From Grifola frondosa (Eukaryota > Basidiomycota > Agaricomycetes > Polyporales > Grifolaceae): 64,000 nucleotides of DNA. A program made the translations under genes and the position numbers. The stretch lies in contig LUGG01000007.1 in assembly GCA_001683735.1 (NCBI GenBank), positions 1,488,001-1,552,000 on the forward strand. The letters run 5' to 3'. Below are positions 49,677 through 61,981 of the stretch, piece after piece (within the stretch, counting starts at the first letter, position 1; each line of letters begins with the position of its first letter). The notes under the pieces are model-generated. The model had not been told where the DNA came from. It did not search any database and saw only the letters and a list, made by a program, of their open reading frames with translations.

Positions 49677-49748
49677 TCACGCGCGCCCACCATATGAACT
49701 TTGAGCGCGCTTAATCTGGCTCAAAGTTCGTATGGCGGGCGCGCGTGA
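49677..49748. repeat. Hairpin 2: 29-bp inverted repeat, 14-nt loop
   Basis: Arms 49677-49705 (begins TCACGCGCGCCCACCATATG, ends AACTTTGAG) and 49720-49748 (begins CTCAAAGTTC, ends GCGCGCGTGA) pair over 29 bp. Only two mismatches occur, both of which become G-U pairs in RNA of one strand. Confidence 0.88.
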
Positions 49749-49775
49749 CCGGAGCGCCGGCTTCCTTTGACGCGG

Positions 49776-49823
49776 AGACTTTAAGCGCACATGATCCCTC
49801 GGGATTGTGTGCGCTTAAAGTCT
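49776..49823. repeat. Hairpin 3: 23-bp inverted repeat, 2-nt loop
   Basis: Arms 49776-49798 (AGACTTTAAGCGCACATGAT then CCC) and 49801-49823 (GGGATTGTGTGCGCTTAAAG then TCT) pair almost completely. The core ACTTTAAGCGC resembles the ACTTTGAGCGC of hairpin 2. Confidence 0.85.
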
Positions 49824-49963
49824 TCGAGTGCGTTTTTCTATTCCGCCACCATCTGGTACGGTATGTTCAGTGAATTATATACCTTCTACAATCCCAAATG
49901 CTATATGTTCTCATATACTATCAGACTGACACAAATCTCTTTCACAGACCTCGGGCCTTGAAT

Positions 49964-50438
49964 ATGGAGTCGGGCCAGACCATCAATCTTCATTCCGGCT
50001 GTGGAATTGCAGTTATTGTGGTACCTCAAACAGTATGCTTCGTGGTGAGTTTGAACACTGTATGACCCATTTTCTCACTCACACATGTCACAGACCATCA
50101 ATATCACGAAGGAACCTGTCTCTGAGACTCTGCGTCTGGACTCACACCCTGATGCAGAGTCTCGCAAGCGCAGCGCTCCAACTCATTGTTCCCCTCATTC
50201 GCTCCACATTCCCTCCCCCAAAAAGCCTCGTAAATCCACCAGTCATAAGCGGGAGACACCGGTCGTGCCAGAATTCAAGCCGCCGGAGGATGCAGATGAC
50301 AGTTCTGTCACAGAGTCCGAGGGTGAGGACCCGCTACTCATCCAGGAGTGGCAGGCTCAGTGTGAGCAAGCTCTCCGACAACAGGGGCATAGTGACAAGG
50401 AGAATCAGCATGTATGTCAACCCAATTTGTCTCAGTGA
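49964..50438 (+). CDS. Small TE2-associated acidic/Ser-rich protein (unknown function)
   Basis: ATG 49964, exon 1 to 50044 (MESGQTINLHSGCGIAVIVV PQTVCFV), donor GTGAGT, acceptor at 50093, exon 2 to a stop at 50438: 141 residues. Exon 2 carries SRKRSAPTHCSPHSLHIPSP and KKPRKSTSHKRE (nuclear-localisation-like), then an acidic VTESEGEDPLLIQEWQAQCE and QGHSDKENQH. The exon junction is exact and in phase. I know no named domain. It sits 150 bp from the 3' end of the convergent TE2 transposase and has the look of short companion genes that accompany Plavaka elements in Agaricomycetes. The role is unknown. Confidence 0.6.
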
Positions 50439-50585
50439 TTGCAACATTTAATTCATATGTTTTCTAGCCTGGGAGGTCGGTTTAATACATTCACATGTCA
50501 TGTCGCGCCCGTCACTGTGTGCAGACCGTCGTAGATATTATCATATTATAGTTGTATCTCTCACGCTGTGCAAGTGCAAATTATA

Positions 50586-53500
50586 CTACTTCATTACATA
50601 TTCGAACATGTAAAAATCTATGTAATGGTTGTGAAAGAAATCGATATCCTCGTCTAAAACATGCTCACTGCGCCAGCTCGGATTGACAGTATCTGGCCCA
50701 AACCGAGGGATCAAATGGCACCCACGAAGAACTTGATCAGCACTCACAATAGCACATGCACGACTACGATTCCGAGTAGAATGGGAAGTCAAATAAAATC
50801 CGGTCATGGGATCAGGAGTGCGCAGAGGTCTGAACCATTCAACGTAAAGCAGAGGATGAGGGAAATGCCCCAGGTGTGCAGGCAGTTGGAAAATGACACG
50901 GATGCGTGCAGGACGCAAACCTACAATGCCAATCTGGGTCAACACTAAGATCGCGATCATCGGACTAAGTAACTCACCAGCAAAACCTCCTTCAGTGTGA
51001 AATGTGTCCGCATCCTCAATAATGAGGGCAGTGTCGAAGCGTGCGGGAACCGGTTTGCGAGTGCCTTGACGAGGCTTGGCAGCAGTTGCATGAAGGTGTG
51101 TGAGCCGCTTGTTGTTTGCAACATGAGATCGTGAAGGTAGCAGAAGTGAGATCCGCGAGTAAAGATCGAAGTGATCGTATTCATGTGGAATGGTGTGGTT
51201 CGGGATATGTTGGTCAAGAAATATTTTGAGGGCTGCCAGAAAGTGAGTAGCACCATAGCGGGACTGGAGAGTAGGAATGGACACATGCAGGAAGGTGGGA
51301 TGCTTTGTAACCTGGAAGGCGCGCGAAACATTGGAGTCGAGGAGCTCCTTAAGCACTGTGAACTCTTCCTGGTTAATGTCTTCATCTTCGCCATCCGACG
51401 TCTCATCTCTACCTTCATCATCAGCATCCTCTAGCTCAAGTTTATCATGCCAATGGAATATCCAGTACAGGTATGCTGATCGCCGCTCGATGGCTTCCTG
51501 GCGTTGGAGCCACAAGGTCATTTGAATAAAGTAGTCGCGATGATTGGATGCTCAGTAGGCACTTTTGGCATAATCTATATGAAGTCGTTCTGACGTCTCA
51601 GTGTTGAACCCATCCAGGCATCCGAGCAAGGGAATAGCATCAACATAGTGCAGGAGGGAATGGAATTTCGGAATATTGAAGTGAGTCCGCACGCCAAGCT
51701 CGATGAAAATGTTCTTGTGCTCATGAAGTCGTTCCCAGGTGCTCTTCATGCACTGGATCGTCTGGTCGGTATGTGTCTGGTACTGAGAATAATAGATAAA
51801 ATCGAGCAATGCACGAACTGCCTTGACCGCGCGAGGGTGTATAGCACCCGCGACAATGCCTAAGAAGATCTTCTCCATCTCCTTTTGCTCTTTCCCGGTC
51901 CACTGTGAAACAAGAGAGATGCCTCGTTTGAAGTGTCGCAGATTTGGATATGGCGACATAACTTTAAAACGCCGATCCATCTCCTCTTCGCCGAGGAGCT
52001 CCGAGCACCAGGTGAGTAAGTGGTCTTTAAAGACACCTTTGTGAAGCTGATGCAAGATGTCTGGTGATATACAGGCAAAAATATCGGTGTGGGGAAGGTC
52101 TGCCCAAAAGGGAGAGTAGATTGGGCGCAAACCTTGTGCGGCAAATTCGGGTGGGTCCTTGCCCTGTTTGCGCTGCGCCAAAATTTCGAGCATTGACTCT
52201 TGGCTACGTAGTGTCGTAAAGCTAGGATCTCCACGACTCTTGGGATGGACTAAACACCGCGGACAGTGGTTTTCTTGACAGCACACAATCAAGCACTGTT
52301 CCGGGTGGTTGGCGACATATGCAGCAAGGATAGGGAAGATACGATGAATGTTTCCATCGGCACAGGTCATCAAGACTCCTTCACGACCAGCATTAACCAG
52401 GGGCTTGAGAAGCAGGTCCATGCAATGATGAAACAGGCGGTAAAGCGCCTCCGAACGTGTACGTTTCTTGTAGCACTCGCCTTTTGACACAGGAATGTAG
52501 CCTATCAGCACTGAGGCATGAGACGATGGCTGCCGACGAATGGACTTTGAAATATTGCCAATAGTTAAGTACACGGGCCACGCTGTCTGATCGCCATGAA
52601 ATACTGATAGATTTGTTTTATCGAATGCGAGGATGACTGGGCAAACGACCGCCCCCATTGGCAAACGTTGCTATCCAACAATGATGGTAAGTCTAAGTTA
52701 ACAATACATGAGTATTGAAACTAACCTGAATTTTCGGCCACCAGTTCGCTGTAGACATCTCACTATACTGCCGCATCCCATTTTTAGTCACCTGCACTGC
52801 TTCATATGCCATGCCCTCCCCAAATGCTGGGTTGCCAATCAATTCTCGGATGCACTCCACAGGATCACGACGCCACACCTCCAGTTCTTCAGTCAACCAC
52901 TGCTCATCGCCGCCTGTTTCATCTCCGACCACTTTGACAATATCACAGAACCACTCGGGTCCCACTGGCAGTGCATCAATTTTGCGCATGAAGGCGTCCT
53001 TGTTACGAAAGCTGACTTTTGTGCGTTCACGTGTCTGTCATGCATGCATGGTAGGTAAATTCATGCAGTCCCCTATTAGATGGCCAGATACTCACAATGT
53101 GCAATTTCAGATATTTCATCTATCGCATTTTGCTCACACGTCGCATCAACCACTTCGCCAAATCCCACTCCGCTTCATCAACAAACGGTGACCAAGGCTC
53201 TTGCAACATAGCTTCTTGTTCAGCCCGCATGTCCTCGAAAGCAGTTATACCCTTGTGCAGGACTTCTGCGGATGAAGATCCAGGTACCGTTGGAAGTCCA
53301 GCCATCATCCTCATCTTCGACATCTTCGACTGTGACCCTCCGACGTTTCAGAATGGCTCCTCCGTGTTGCGGCGACAGGGACCGTGGTTCAGGTTCATAG
53401 TTTGGTAAGTCAGGATAAATACCCTCGTCGTCGCTGTTCACCGCGGTCACAATTCTATCCCCAGATCTTGAAGCGGCTTGCTCATTGGAGCGCAAATCGT

Positions 53501-53596
53501 AGAAGGACTGGCAAGCTGTGACTTTGCCAAGATGCAAGCTCAACCGGTGTTGTCTTGAAACGTTTTGGCACAGCTTTCGCAACGAGCAGGAGGCAT
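50586..53596 (-). pseudogene. TE2 Plavaka-type transposase, inactivated
   Basis: From ATG 53596 a finger CESCAKTFQDNTG-LSLHLGKVTAC begins but has a one-base break in the middle. Core blocks follow: WPKIQ, PVILAFDKTNLSVFHGDQTA, WPVYLTIGNISKSIRRQPSS, GCAD-type MTCADGNIHRIFPILAAYVA, CCQENHCPRCLV, DIFACISPDILHQLHKGVFK and DHLLTWCSELLGEEEMDRRF, FNIPKFHSLLHYV, LDGFNTETSERLHIDYAKSA. Next comes an in-frame TGA at 51552 where related proteins have Arg. The same frame then resumes at SNHRDYFIQMTLWLQRQEAI and runs through an intron to ILVLTQIGIVGLRPARIRVI, LHYVEWF-like LLYVEWFRPLRTPDP and a stop at 50586. The motif set is diagnostic for Plavaka (CACTA-like) transposases. The stop plus finger break mean this copy cannot transpose itself. 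Confidence 0.88.
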
Positions 53597-53956
53597 GATA
53601 CAGTATGTGGTGGTTTTGAGAGTGTCAATGCAATATTTCATAGTTCATAAGGTTAGGAGACCCAGAGTGGGGCGAGGTGCGGCTGACACGGATGGCTCCG
53701 CACCGTCCCGCTGTGTGCGCCGCTCATTTGGTGCATCCGGCGAAGAATTTCCATATGTGGATTCCGCACCCGCAAAGTTTTCGCCTGCTCTTGTTCCACT
53801 CTCACATCCTCCACTCGAGTCAACGATGCAGATACTTCTGTCCCCAGTCGACCACCAAGTAGTCGAGCAAGATGTCCTACCCTCAGGTCCTATATGTTGG
53901 CAAGTCCCTATTACTCTTGTTCATTGCACCACAATTTTCACGTTACAATGTTGACA

Positions 53957-56150
53957 GATGAATCCTCCCTACGCAACGTTCAAAGACACAGCGCCGCAGC
54001 AAGCAAACCAATCAGGAAAATCAAGGTAACTGGTTTTTAATTGGGCATCTCGTTATTGCATCATCTTGAAAACTTTCAGATCCGACTACAACTCAAGCTG
54101 TCTCTCAGCGTCAAGAATTTAGCATGGAGACCTTGGGGACCACACGGCCTCGGCAAATGCCAACTTTATCAACCTCAAAGCACGCGCTGCCCATACGGGC
54201 TCCAAGACACCACTGGCATTGCATGTCGGGCAGCCCACAGTGTTACCGACATCAGTGAGTGAGCATTGTCCTTGGCTGCCATGCATTGACTGTACCGTGA
54301 TTCAGACCTCATCGCGTAAACTCACGGCAGAGGCGGCTGCCAAGCTGGTCAAGCTCCGTAACCCATTCAACGCATTGCCAACAGGCCGTCATGGATTGTC
54401 GAAGAGTGCACCCAAAAGTAATTACTAATATCAATCTCCGGACTCCCACTCAAACATACTATTCACGTAGAGACCACCAGCAGTGGATCTCCACTCAATC
54501 TCAGCTTTCCCAGCACAATGTGCCACGGGATGAACGCCTCACTGTTACGAGTCGCACCGGATCCATGAACACGGCCAACGGCCATCACGGGCAATATGAG
54601 ATCGTGGAGCAAGATGCAGCTTCTGTCATGGATGGTCAGGATTATAACAGTGAATTTCGAGCATATGGGAGCCTTGCTGATCATGGTATGTTCCTTTCAA
54701 CCTGTTGAGATTGCTTGCTCACGGAATACTAGCACATTCACTCATGAGGAGGAAGATGATGAATCGGAAGATGATGAGGACACCCTCCATGCTGCTCACC
54801 TGCTCATGCTGCAGAAACACGGTAGCTACAGAAGTCAGAACGATCACGATGCAAGCTTCGAGGATGGACCGCAGTCGGATGAGGATGGATTTCGTGCCCA
54901 CGGCGCTGACAAGCATCACCGGTCCACTTCATTTGATGAGGATTTGGCGAGACCAAGCCAACGCCCCCGTCTCAGTGATGCCACTGATGCCAGCATGCCG
55001 TCTTCACAGGAGGATGTTGTTTATGTTCGCAAAGCTCGCAAAATACAAGCTAGCATCGGAAAACCAAAAGCCGCTGACTATGAGCCGGCTGCTCAAGAAG
55101 TCCTTGCAGCCGCAATCAAGATTTTTGTTGGCTACCTGAGCACTAACCACCCCTATCCAGATAAAATGCAGGAGCTTACTTTTGCGAAGCAGGCTTGGAC
55201 GGAAGCATGCGAGACGACGGATATTCAATTGGAGGTCAACTCCGAGCTCACTCGAATGGTATGTCTTCACATCAGATGTTTTTGTACTAATGATGTCTTC
55301 TCAGATCTCTTGTTATAGTTGGCACCTTCGTGGCGAGATGAAGACGGCGGCGAAGACATTTGTCGAAATTGTGTACGGATTTCAGATGAGCAGTAAAGAT
55401 TCAGTTCGCAAGCGCAACCGTGCCCTGGCGGAGACCCTCAAGACTAACGACAGTTTCGTATACCGTGTATGTCATTGTTCTTGATGTTCTCTTCACTACG
55501 GAGTTCACTTCTCACGACACTCTTAGAAACTCGGCAACACCACGAACGAGCACCACGGTCTATATCAAAACAAGATTATACAAATGATGGTCAACAAGAT
55601 CTATTACAAGAACAAGCACGACGACGGCATTGTGCTCTCACCTGTCTATACTCCATTTCCCATGCCTGCTCTTGCCCTCGTGCTCACTGCGGTGCGTATA
55701 CACGTGAACCGGCAAACTGCCACACTAACGCACATCATGTAGATCGAGGGGGCCATCGATGAATGGGTTCCCGGCACTCGCAGCGACGTGACGTTTTCAG
55801 TTGAGACATACCGTGAAGTCTTCGAGCATCACCTTGCGGCACTTCGCAATTTCGATGAAGCCTCCAGGGAGCTTGGAATACTGACCAAAATTCGCACTCG
55901 CATTGCTGACGACGGACGGTATGTGGATAGTATCTCGAATAGTTTTGATCCGATTAACTGAATGATTTGATGCAGCGTGCATGCAAAAGTTGACCCGGTG
56001 AACACTCGTGTTCCACGTTCACTGGGTTCAGATGCATTCAAGAATGCAATTGCGGAGTTCAGTAGGAAGAATGGTCGTCTGAGTGACTCGGAGTCGGACG
56101 CCGATGAGGAAGAGGATGGGGTTGAATGTGGCGAGCCAGAGAGTCCGTAG
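53957..56150 (+). CDS. TE2 companion protein with DUF6532-like domain
   Basis: This gene is divergent from the TE2 transposase, starting about 360 bp away. After poorly resolved N-terminal exons (MNPPYATFKDTAPQQANQSG at 53957), well-joined exons encode an acidic EEEDDESEDDEDTLHAAHLL, a Ser/Arg region, KPKAADYEPAAQEVLAAAIK IFVGYLST, FAKQAWTEACETTDIQLEVN, SWHLRGEMKTAAKTFVEIVY, HHGLYQNKIIQMMVNKIYYK NKHDDGI, FPMPALALVLTA-IEGAIDEW and TYREVFEHHLAALRNF, ending GEPESP at 56150. The order (RGExKxxAxxxVxxxYGF, then GLYxxxIIQxxxNxxxxKNK, then ALALVLTAIExxIDEW) matches the uncharacterised basidiomycete domain DUF6532. Its repeated association with Plavaka-type elements suggests a transposon accessory role, which is inference. 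The catalytic nature is unknown. Confidence 0.7.
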
Positions 56151-57157
56151 TTACTGAATGATGATGCACATAGAGTACATCATGAACAAGCTAAATTTCG
56201 ATGCATGACAACCATTTGTTAGATTGAGCAATGTGAACTCGGAGAGCACTATATTGCAATGTAGAAGGGTAGGCAACAGTGCCTACAGCCAGTTCTGTAG
56301 TGCTATGTAGCATACATCAGTGGCTACATGGTGCTACATAGAGGGGGAACAGCAATACATGCTACAGCGGCAATGTTGATATCTGTAGCACTACTCATAC
56401 TCAGAAACTTTTCCTGATGTCGTTATTGCGATTCGGACCTTTTTCCTTCGTCGGTGTTCGATTGTTTTAATCACGGGAGCAGCGTTCGCGTGGTTGGATC
56501 TCTACTCATGATGGAAGAAATCACCGCAATCGTCATTCGCACCCCGGTCTATCGGTCTAGATCCATCCGTTTGTCAAGAAACCACCCTCGTTTAGTGTTG
56601 CCATGGCTTAGTCACACCTGTTTCAGCTTTTTAGATATTCTGACATGAGTTTTACAGATAATGACATGATCTTAATTAAAATTAATAGATAAGATGTATA
56701 TGTATTTGAATGTAACACCACCATTTGCATAATGATCTTGAATGGATTTCAATTTCAGTTACATTGATAAAAAAGCTGACTACAAAGTCGGACTTTGCAA
56801 TCGGCTTTTTGGCCATATCTCCATCAATACAAGGTATAACATTCTGATATGTGGCAAGATTATGCGGCTATATATAAGCTAGAAAATGAGTGTAAGAGCG
56901 CTGTGATATCTGAAAAACTGCACAAGTTATGAGTCATATATCATTTAGCCCTGACTTAGCTGCAGCAACACTACCCTCGTTCACGGGTTCAGTAGTGTTC
57001 GTTACTTCCTGGACACCCCTCATTTTGACCGGATCATCCTAGTCCTAGGCACATACGATTATAGGATGCAGTGTAGTTGTCGTATATAAAGCATGTTTAT
57101 TTGTGATGCATGGCACTTTCACCTTACGACTGCATCCCCAGGCCTGGAGTAATCTCC
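56151..57157. other. Intergenic: possible TE2 right end with repeated TGTAGC motifs
   Basis: At 56230-56395 the words TGTAGTGC, TATGTAGC, GCTACATGG, TGCTACATAG, GCTACAG and TGTAGCACTAC recur on both strands, as in subterminal regions of CACTA-like elements. A similar word (CAATGTAGCTACTAG) lies near 49563, left of TE2. No exact terminal repeat or target duplication could be fixed. The remainder to 57157 is AT-rich and shows no gene. Confidence 0.4.
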
Positions 57158-57310
57158 CATCAGCAAAAAGTCGCCCAGACGGTAACTCCTGTAGGCGCTT
57201 ACCAGCATCCTTAATCCGGCCGCGTCCGGCAGTCGACGACATGAGGCTACCAGACGTCGGGCGCTTGTCGGCGCTTACCAGCGACTGGCGGAGTCTGGTA
57301 CGCAGAATAC
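57158..57310 (+). repeat. Dispersed repeat, inverse copy of 37580-37717
   Basis: Both copies share CATCAGCAAAAAGTCGCCCA at one end and TACCAGCGACTGGCGGAGTC at the other, with GGCAGTCGACG and CATGAGGCTACC between; identity is about 80% by eye over 150 bp with small gaps. Only the first 19 bp recur at 35494. In the minus reading the frame stays open in both copies (LRQSLVS, GSLM-STAG, GRLFAD), which may be coincidence. Confidence 0.7.
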
Positions 57311-57448
57311 CAGCGAATGCAGGAGTACACGGCACCGGGCATGTATTGTAGTATACTATATTCCAATATATTCGCTTTATAAAATACTTTATAAAATAGC
57401 AGGCATTATATATTGAGCACCATTATTTGAGTACAAAGGAGCACATAA

Positions 57449-60400
57449 TTAAAGCGCTGCAAATCCCTCCAGCTCATCCTCGTCTCCGTCCCCAAAAACA
57501 GACTCCTCACCATCCTCTGGGCCCATCCCCATCCGGTCCTCGTCTTCCAGTTCTTCTACCGCTTCCTCTTCATCATCCTCATCCGCGCCCTCGTCTGCGT
57601 CCTCGTCTATCGGGTCCATATCCGCGTCTCCTTCCTCGGCACCTTCCGCGTCACTGTCGTTGTCGACGTCCATCCCCGTTTCCTCATCCTCGCTTTGCCT
57701 AGGGTTCCTGGGGCTTGCTGCTGTTGAGTAAGCACTTCCGGATCGGTGTCCGACTCCTCCGCCGTTGTACCGCATGAACATGTCACGGTCTGCAAACCTG
57801 GTAGGGTCGCGGATGTGTGAATAGATAGCTATAAGACAGTGTAGTTCCAGCGGCAGTACTCACATATTAACGTAGTAGAATTTCCAGTCTTCCTCGTACT
57901 CATCTTCGCGTCGTGCGATGCTAGGTCCGGGGAGTGCCTCGTTCGTAGTTCCATGGTTGAATGCTGGGATAAGATGTACCCCACGGAGTACCTGCGCTGG
58001 ATCCAAGAACACGAACGCATGGTCCGACTTGCAGTCCACGAACTTGACACGATGAAGACGTTTGGTTTCGAATCCACCTGGTTCGTCTGTGTCCAGCTCA
58101 AAGGATCGCGCCCACAGCACCTCGAAGCGTTCCGGGTCGGGATGTTTATGATATTGTGGACCAACTCGGTAGGCGTTGACGTGGAACATGGAGAATACAC
58201 GAGCGTACAGGAAAGGATGCGAGTCGTCTTCTTGCGGGGCCAGCATCATGATATCCGGATGGCTGGAGGGATTGATCGAGTCCTGCGCGCGTCGGATGTC
58301 GTATGTCGTGTAATTGACGCGAAGTACTTTATGCATGTACATTTGATCACGGTCAATGCGAACCGTGTCGCGCTCTTTGTCTGTGAATTCCGGCAGAGGA
58401 TCGTCGTCCACCATTCGCGCAAGGATGTGGTCTTGAAGCTTGCACACAAAATCCTAGAGTCAGATCAAGATCAACGAAGCATGCGTGAATATATATATCC
58501 ACGTACCTGACACGCAGGGTCCTCGGTATGTTCTGAAGCAAATTTGACGACATGCAAGTTGTTGCGTTGGTCGTCAGACATGTGGTGATGGTCCTTGGGC
58601 GACGTGAAGGGAAGGACCTCCATCTCTTCAAAGCGGGCACGCTTTTCGGGGCGCTTGCCTTGCCCTTTCTTATGGCTTCTTTTCCGCGATTTTGCTGCCG
58701 TGCTGGGTCCTGGAGATCCCGAGGTACCTAGATGTTCATCATCTTCGACATCTTCATGCGTAGAAGGGATCCGCGCTTCCGCCTTGCGCGCTTCAAGTGT
58801 CTGGAGGTGGAATTCACATCGCTGGTGCCGCGCTATCTGCCATTGGAATCCGACGTTTTTGTTTGTCCGCACGTAGAATTTCTTGACGCGTCTATGTTCC
58901 AACTCTCCCTGGCGTGCGTGTGATTAAATATCAATACTGATACAAAAAGAAATGAACTCACAATCTGAGTCGTATAGTTATCCGTTGTTCCGAACATTCG
59001 GATGGCCTTCACATAGTCGCCGAGCCGATGCCATTTGTACGTCGAGAGATTGAACTTCTTTATTCGTGGATTGGTCCCTGACGCCTTCGCCTTTCCCTTG
59101 GATGAAGCCGCGGCCTCCGCATTGTCTTGAGGTGCAGCCTCAGGTGCCGCTTGTTCAGGTACCGCTGGTTCAGGTGCCTCTGGTTCGGGTGCTGCTGGTT
59201 TAGGTGCCGCTGGTTTAGGTGCCGCTGGTTTAGGTGCCGCTGGTTTAGGTGCCGCTGGTGTCTTTGCCTTCTTCACCTTCGTTACAAGAGCAGCTTTGCG
59301 GCGCTGGCGCGCCGCTGTCTCTTTGGGTAGCTCTTGAGTCCTGTACTTTGAGCACACAAATGTATTGAATAATCGAACAGATTTTCCCATGGATGTCGTG
59401 GCCGTCTCGAATTGCGCGAGTGTTGAATCCGTGTGCAAGCGAAGTTTCGCATGCGCGTGCCACACCGCCATGTCGAAGAACATATCGAGGACGACCCGAC
59501 CTTGCTTGCCGGGTAAAAGCCCTTCGACCACGGGCATGATACACTAAAGGTAAGTGCGTTAGTAATGAATATGCGTTCCGGAGAACATTCACAACGCACC
59601 TGTGATATGTCTTCGAAGTCCCTGGCGGCCAGCTTCTTGAGCCCAGAAACATTGGAGCCAAACCGCCGGATGGTATCACGACCGAATGTAGGTACCTGTG
59701 AAAATCTCAGAGAGTTCATGTAAGTGTCAGACTCCAGTAATAGCATAGATGACATACCTGGTGTCGAAGGTTTGAATCAAATCGCATCCCGCGGCCACGA
59801 GAATGCGAAGGTAATGAATGATGGTGTTTTTGCAGACCCCGAGCTCAAACTCGTAAAGCGGATCCGGAACGAGCATCCTATAATGATCAAAACCGTGGCC
59901 ACGCAGACGGATCGAGAATGCGCTCTGCAATATATTTAATTGACGTTCGCATAGCAAGGCGGAAAGACGTACTTGTGTTGGTGTCAGCGAAGTCTCGTCA
60001 AGAATTGACTTGACTTGAGCTCCGTCGGGGGACCACCCTTTCTCGAAGACGCCTTTTTGCGCGAGTTGAATCTTGCGGACGACTTCCTCATCGTCTGTGC
60101 GGACCTTGGCACGACGCTTCCCATCGACAGCAGTGCCCATCCCAGGTACGTGCGCCTTCTTGGTGTAGCAGTCCGAGCACGGGCACTTTGCCAGATATTT
60201 TATACAAGCTAGCAAAACCCTACGTTTAATTAGCATGTGTACATATAGACAATAACGAAAACGTACTTTTCCGGATAGTCAGCGGAATAGGTCAGGAAGC
60301 GGGGAAATATGCGCCTCGTGATTCCGTCCCCGCACTTGACGAGGATGCCGTGAACGTAGGCGTGCATAAACGTGGGGTCCAGCAGTCGGAGCCACACCTG

Positions 60401-61981
60401 GTGCATGAGCTCGCGTTTTACGAAGCGGAGGACTGCTTCAGAAGCGGGGGAGCCGTAAACGGACTGGTACCATCGCTGGAAAGTGTCCGGCAACTAGAGT
60501 ACAAAAAAATTCTTATTATATGTATAATTGACGAACTGACGGTGACTCACCTTTGGAATATATGCGATGTGATGTGCGGCAAACGCACGAGGTTTGGCAC
60601 GGAGGTACTTGGAAAGGTTGGCCAAGTATCCGTAGATCGGCCACAGGGACGCCATGCCAAAGCTCGCCAGGTGCGTAGAATCTGACCAGACCATAATTCC
60701 GGCGACAGCATATTCTACGTTGGGGTCGTCGTCAGGATGGCGGGGTTGGGCGCGGATGTCTGCGTCCACAGCGAGCATGGCGTTCGCATTGGACACCTCG
60801 CTGTACACACGCTCGCGCTTTGGCTGTGAGCCGTCCTTGGATTCGGGGTCCCAGAACAACTGGAAGGGGATCCAATTGAATTTGCGCGACGTCAGGTTCC
60901 TGCAGGCTGCAGTAACGGTCTCGAGTAGGTCGCGCGAGAAGAATCCTTCGACCTCGAATTCGGGAGCGTCAGCCTCAGATGGCCAAGAGGTTTTCTCCTT
61001 GGGGACTTTGATCCTGAAGCTTTCCTGGCGCCAACCGTCCGAAGCTGAGAATGCGCCTGAAGTGTCTGTGAAGTTGTCGAGGCGCTGGAGTTCTTTGGAT
61101 GCGCGGAAGCCCTCAAGGTCTGCGGCGTCAAAGTCGGGAGCGGTGAGCACATCTTTGACGAGGCGCTGAAGCTCTCCAGCTGATTTGTAGGGCGATCCAG
61201 AATAGAACCAAGTCATTAGGCGGAAGACGGTGGCATTTAGGAAGGGAGCGAAGAAGTTGACGCGGAGGTGTTCGATAGACTCGCAGATGGAAGACCCAAA
61301 CCCAGTGAGAGAATGTGTCTCATCACCGGGAGCTGTAGCAAGAGTGTGCGCGTCGGCCAGAGAGCTAAGGGTAACGAGATCCTCTGGGTCAGATTGGGGC
61401 AAGACCGAGTAGCGCCGGAACAACCCAAAGCTGTTGCGCTCGGTGTCAAAGTGCGGGGGATCCACGGGGACATCAGGAATTGGATCATCTGGTGGTGGAG
61501 GAGAAGGTGAAGGCGGCGCAGAGGGCGGTGGAGGTGGTATGGGTTTCGGTGGGAGTCGAACGTGAATGGGGAGGCCACAGAGGGAGGTGGGGAGGTAGTC
61601 CGTGAGCGCGAGAGGACGTTTGCGTGGTCGCCCAGTACGACTGACCGAGATGGGTTTTGGTTCCTCCGGAATGTCTGCAATACTGATATTGTCGGCCTGT
61701 ATACCACGGTGTAAGTATCTTTTCCCGCATGCAATCAGTTGACGTACCTCTTCGCGTTCACGCTCCCTTCGCCTATCAGCCGCAGCCTGTGCTTCACGAG
61801 CTTCTTCCAATTTGCGAACTTTGGCTGCTCTTGCTCTTTCACGTTGAACCTCAATATTTTTCTTCGCTTCTTCTCGTGCCCGAGGAACGCTTATTTTGTG
61901 CGTTTGAATACATTTGCGCCTATGGTTCTTGAGCGCGGCGGTCCCTTTGCATGGGTGAGAGCACAACTCGCATAAGTCCAT
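57449..61981 (-). CDS. TE3 Plavaka-type transposase, apparently intact
   Basis: ATG 61981 opens with a finger CELCSHPCKGTAALKNHRRK C and a charged coiled coil; a 51-nt intron is removed after EREREE. Then come an AT-hook-like SRTGRPRKRP, a Pro-rich region, EFEVEGFFSRDLLETVTAAC, RKFNWIPFQLFWDP, the core IMVWSDSTHLASFGMASLWP IYGYLANLSKYLRAKP, WLRLLDPTFMHAYVHGILVK, KCGDGITRRIFPRFLTYSAD, CPCSDCYTKKAHVPGMGT, KVRTDDEEVVRKIQ, MLVPDPLYEFELGVCKNTII, VEGLLPGKQGRVVLDMFFDM, a tandem PAAPK region, QVLRGVHLIPAF and a very acidic tail to 57449. The core corresponds block by block to the TE2 transposase. All junctions checked are in phase with no stop, so it could be functional. Confidence 0.85.
59140..59262 (-). 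repeat. Coding minisatellite, 15-bp unit (PAAPK repeats)
   Basis: At least four near-perfect 15-bp units of GGTTTAGGTGCCGCT (plus strand) encode P-A-A-P-K, followed by diverged units encoding PEPEAPEPAVPEQAAPE in the TE3 transposase. They form a flexible linker and are prone to length variation. Confidence 0.85.

Noticed and set aside
60654..61169. A 171-codon plus-strand frame
   Set aside because: Antisense to conserved Plavaka core motifs of the TE3 transposase.
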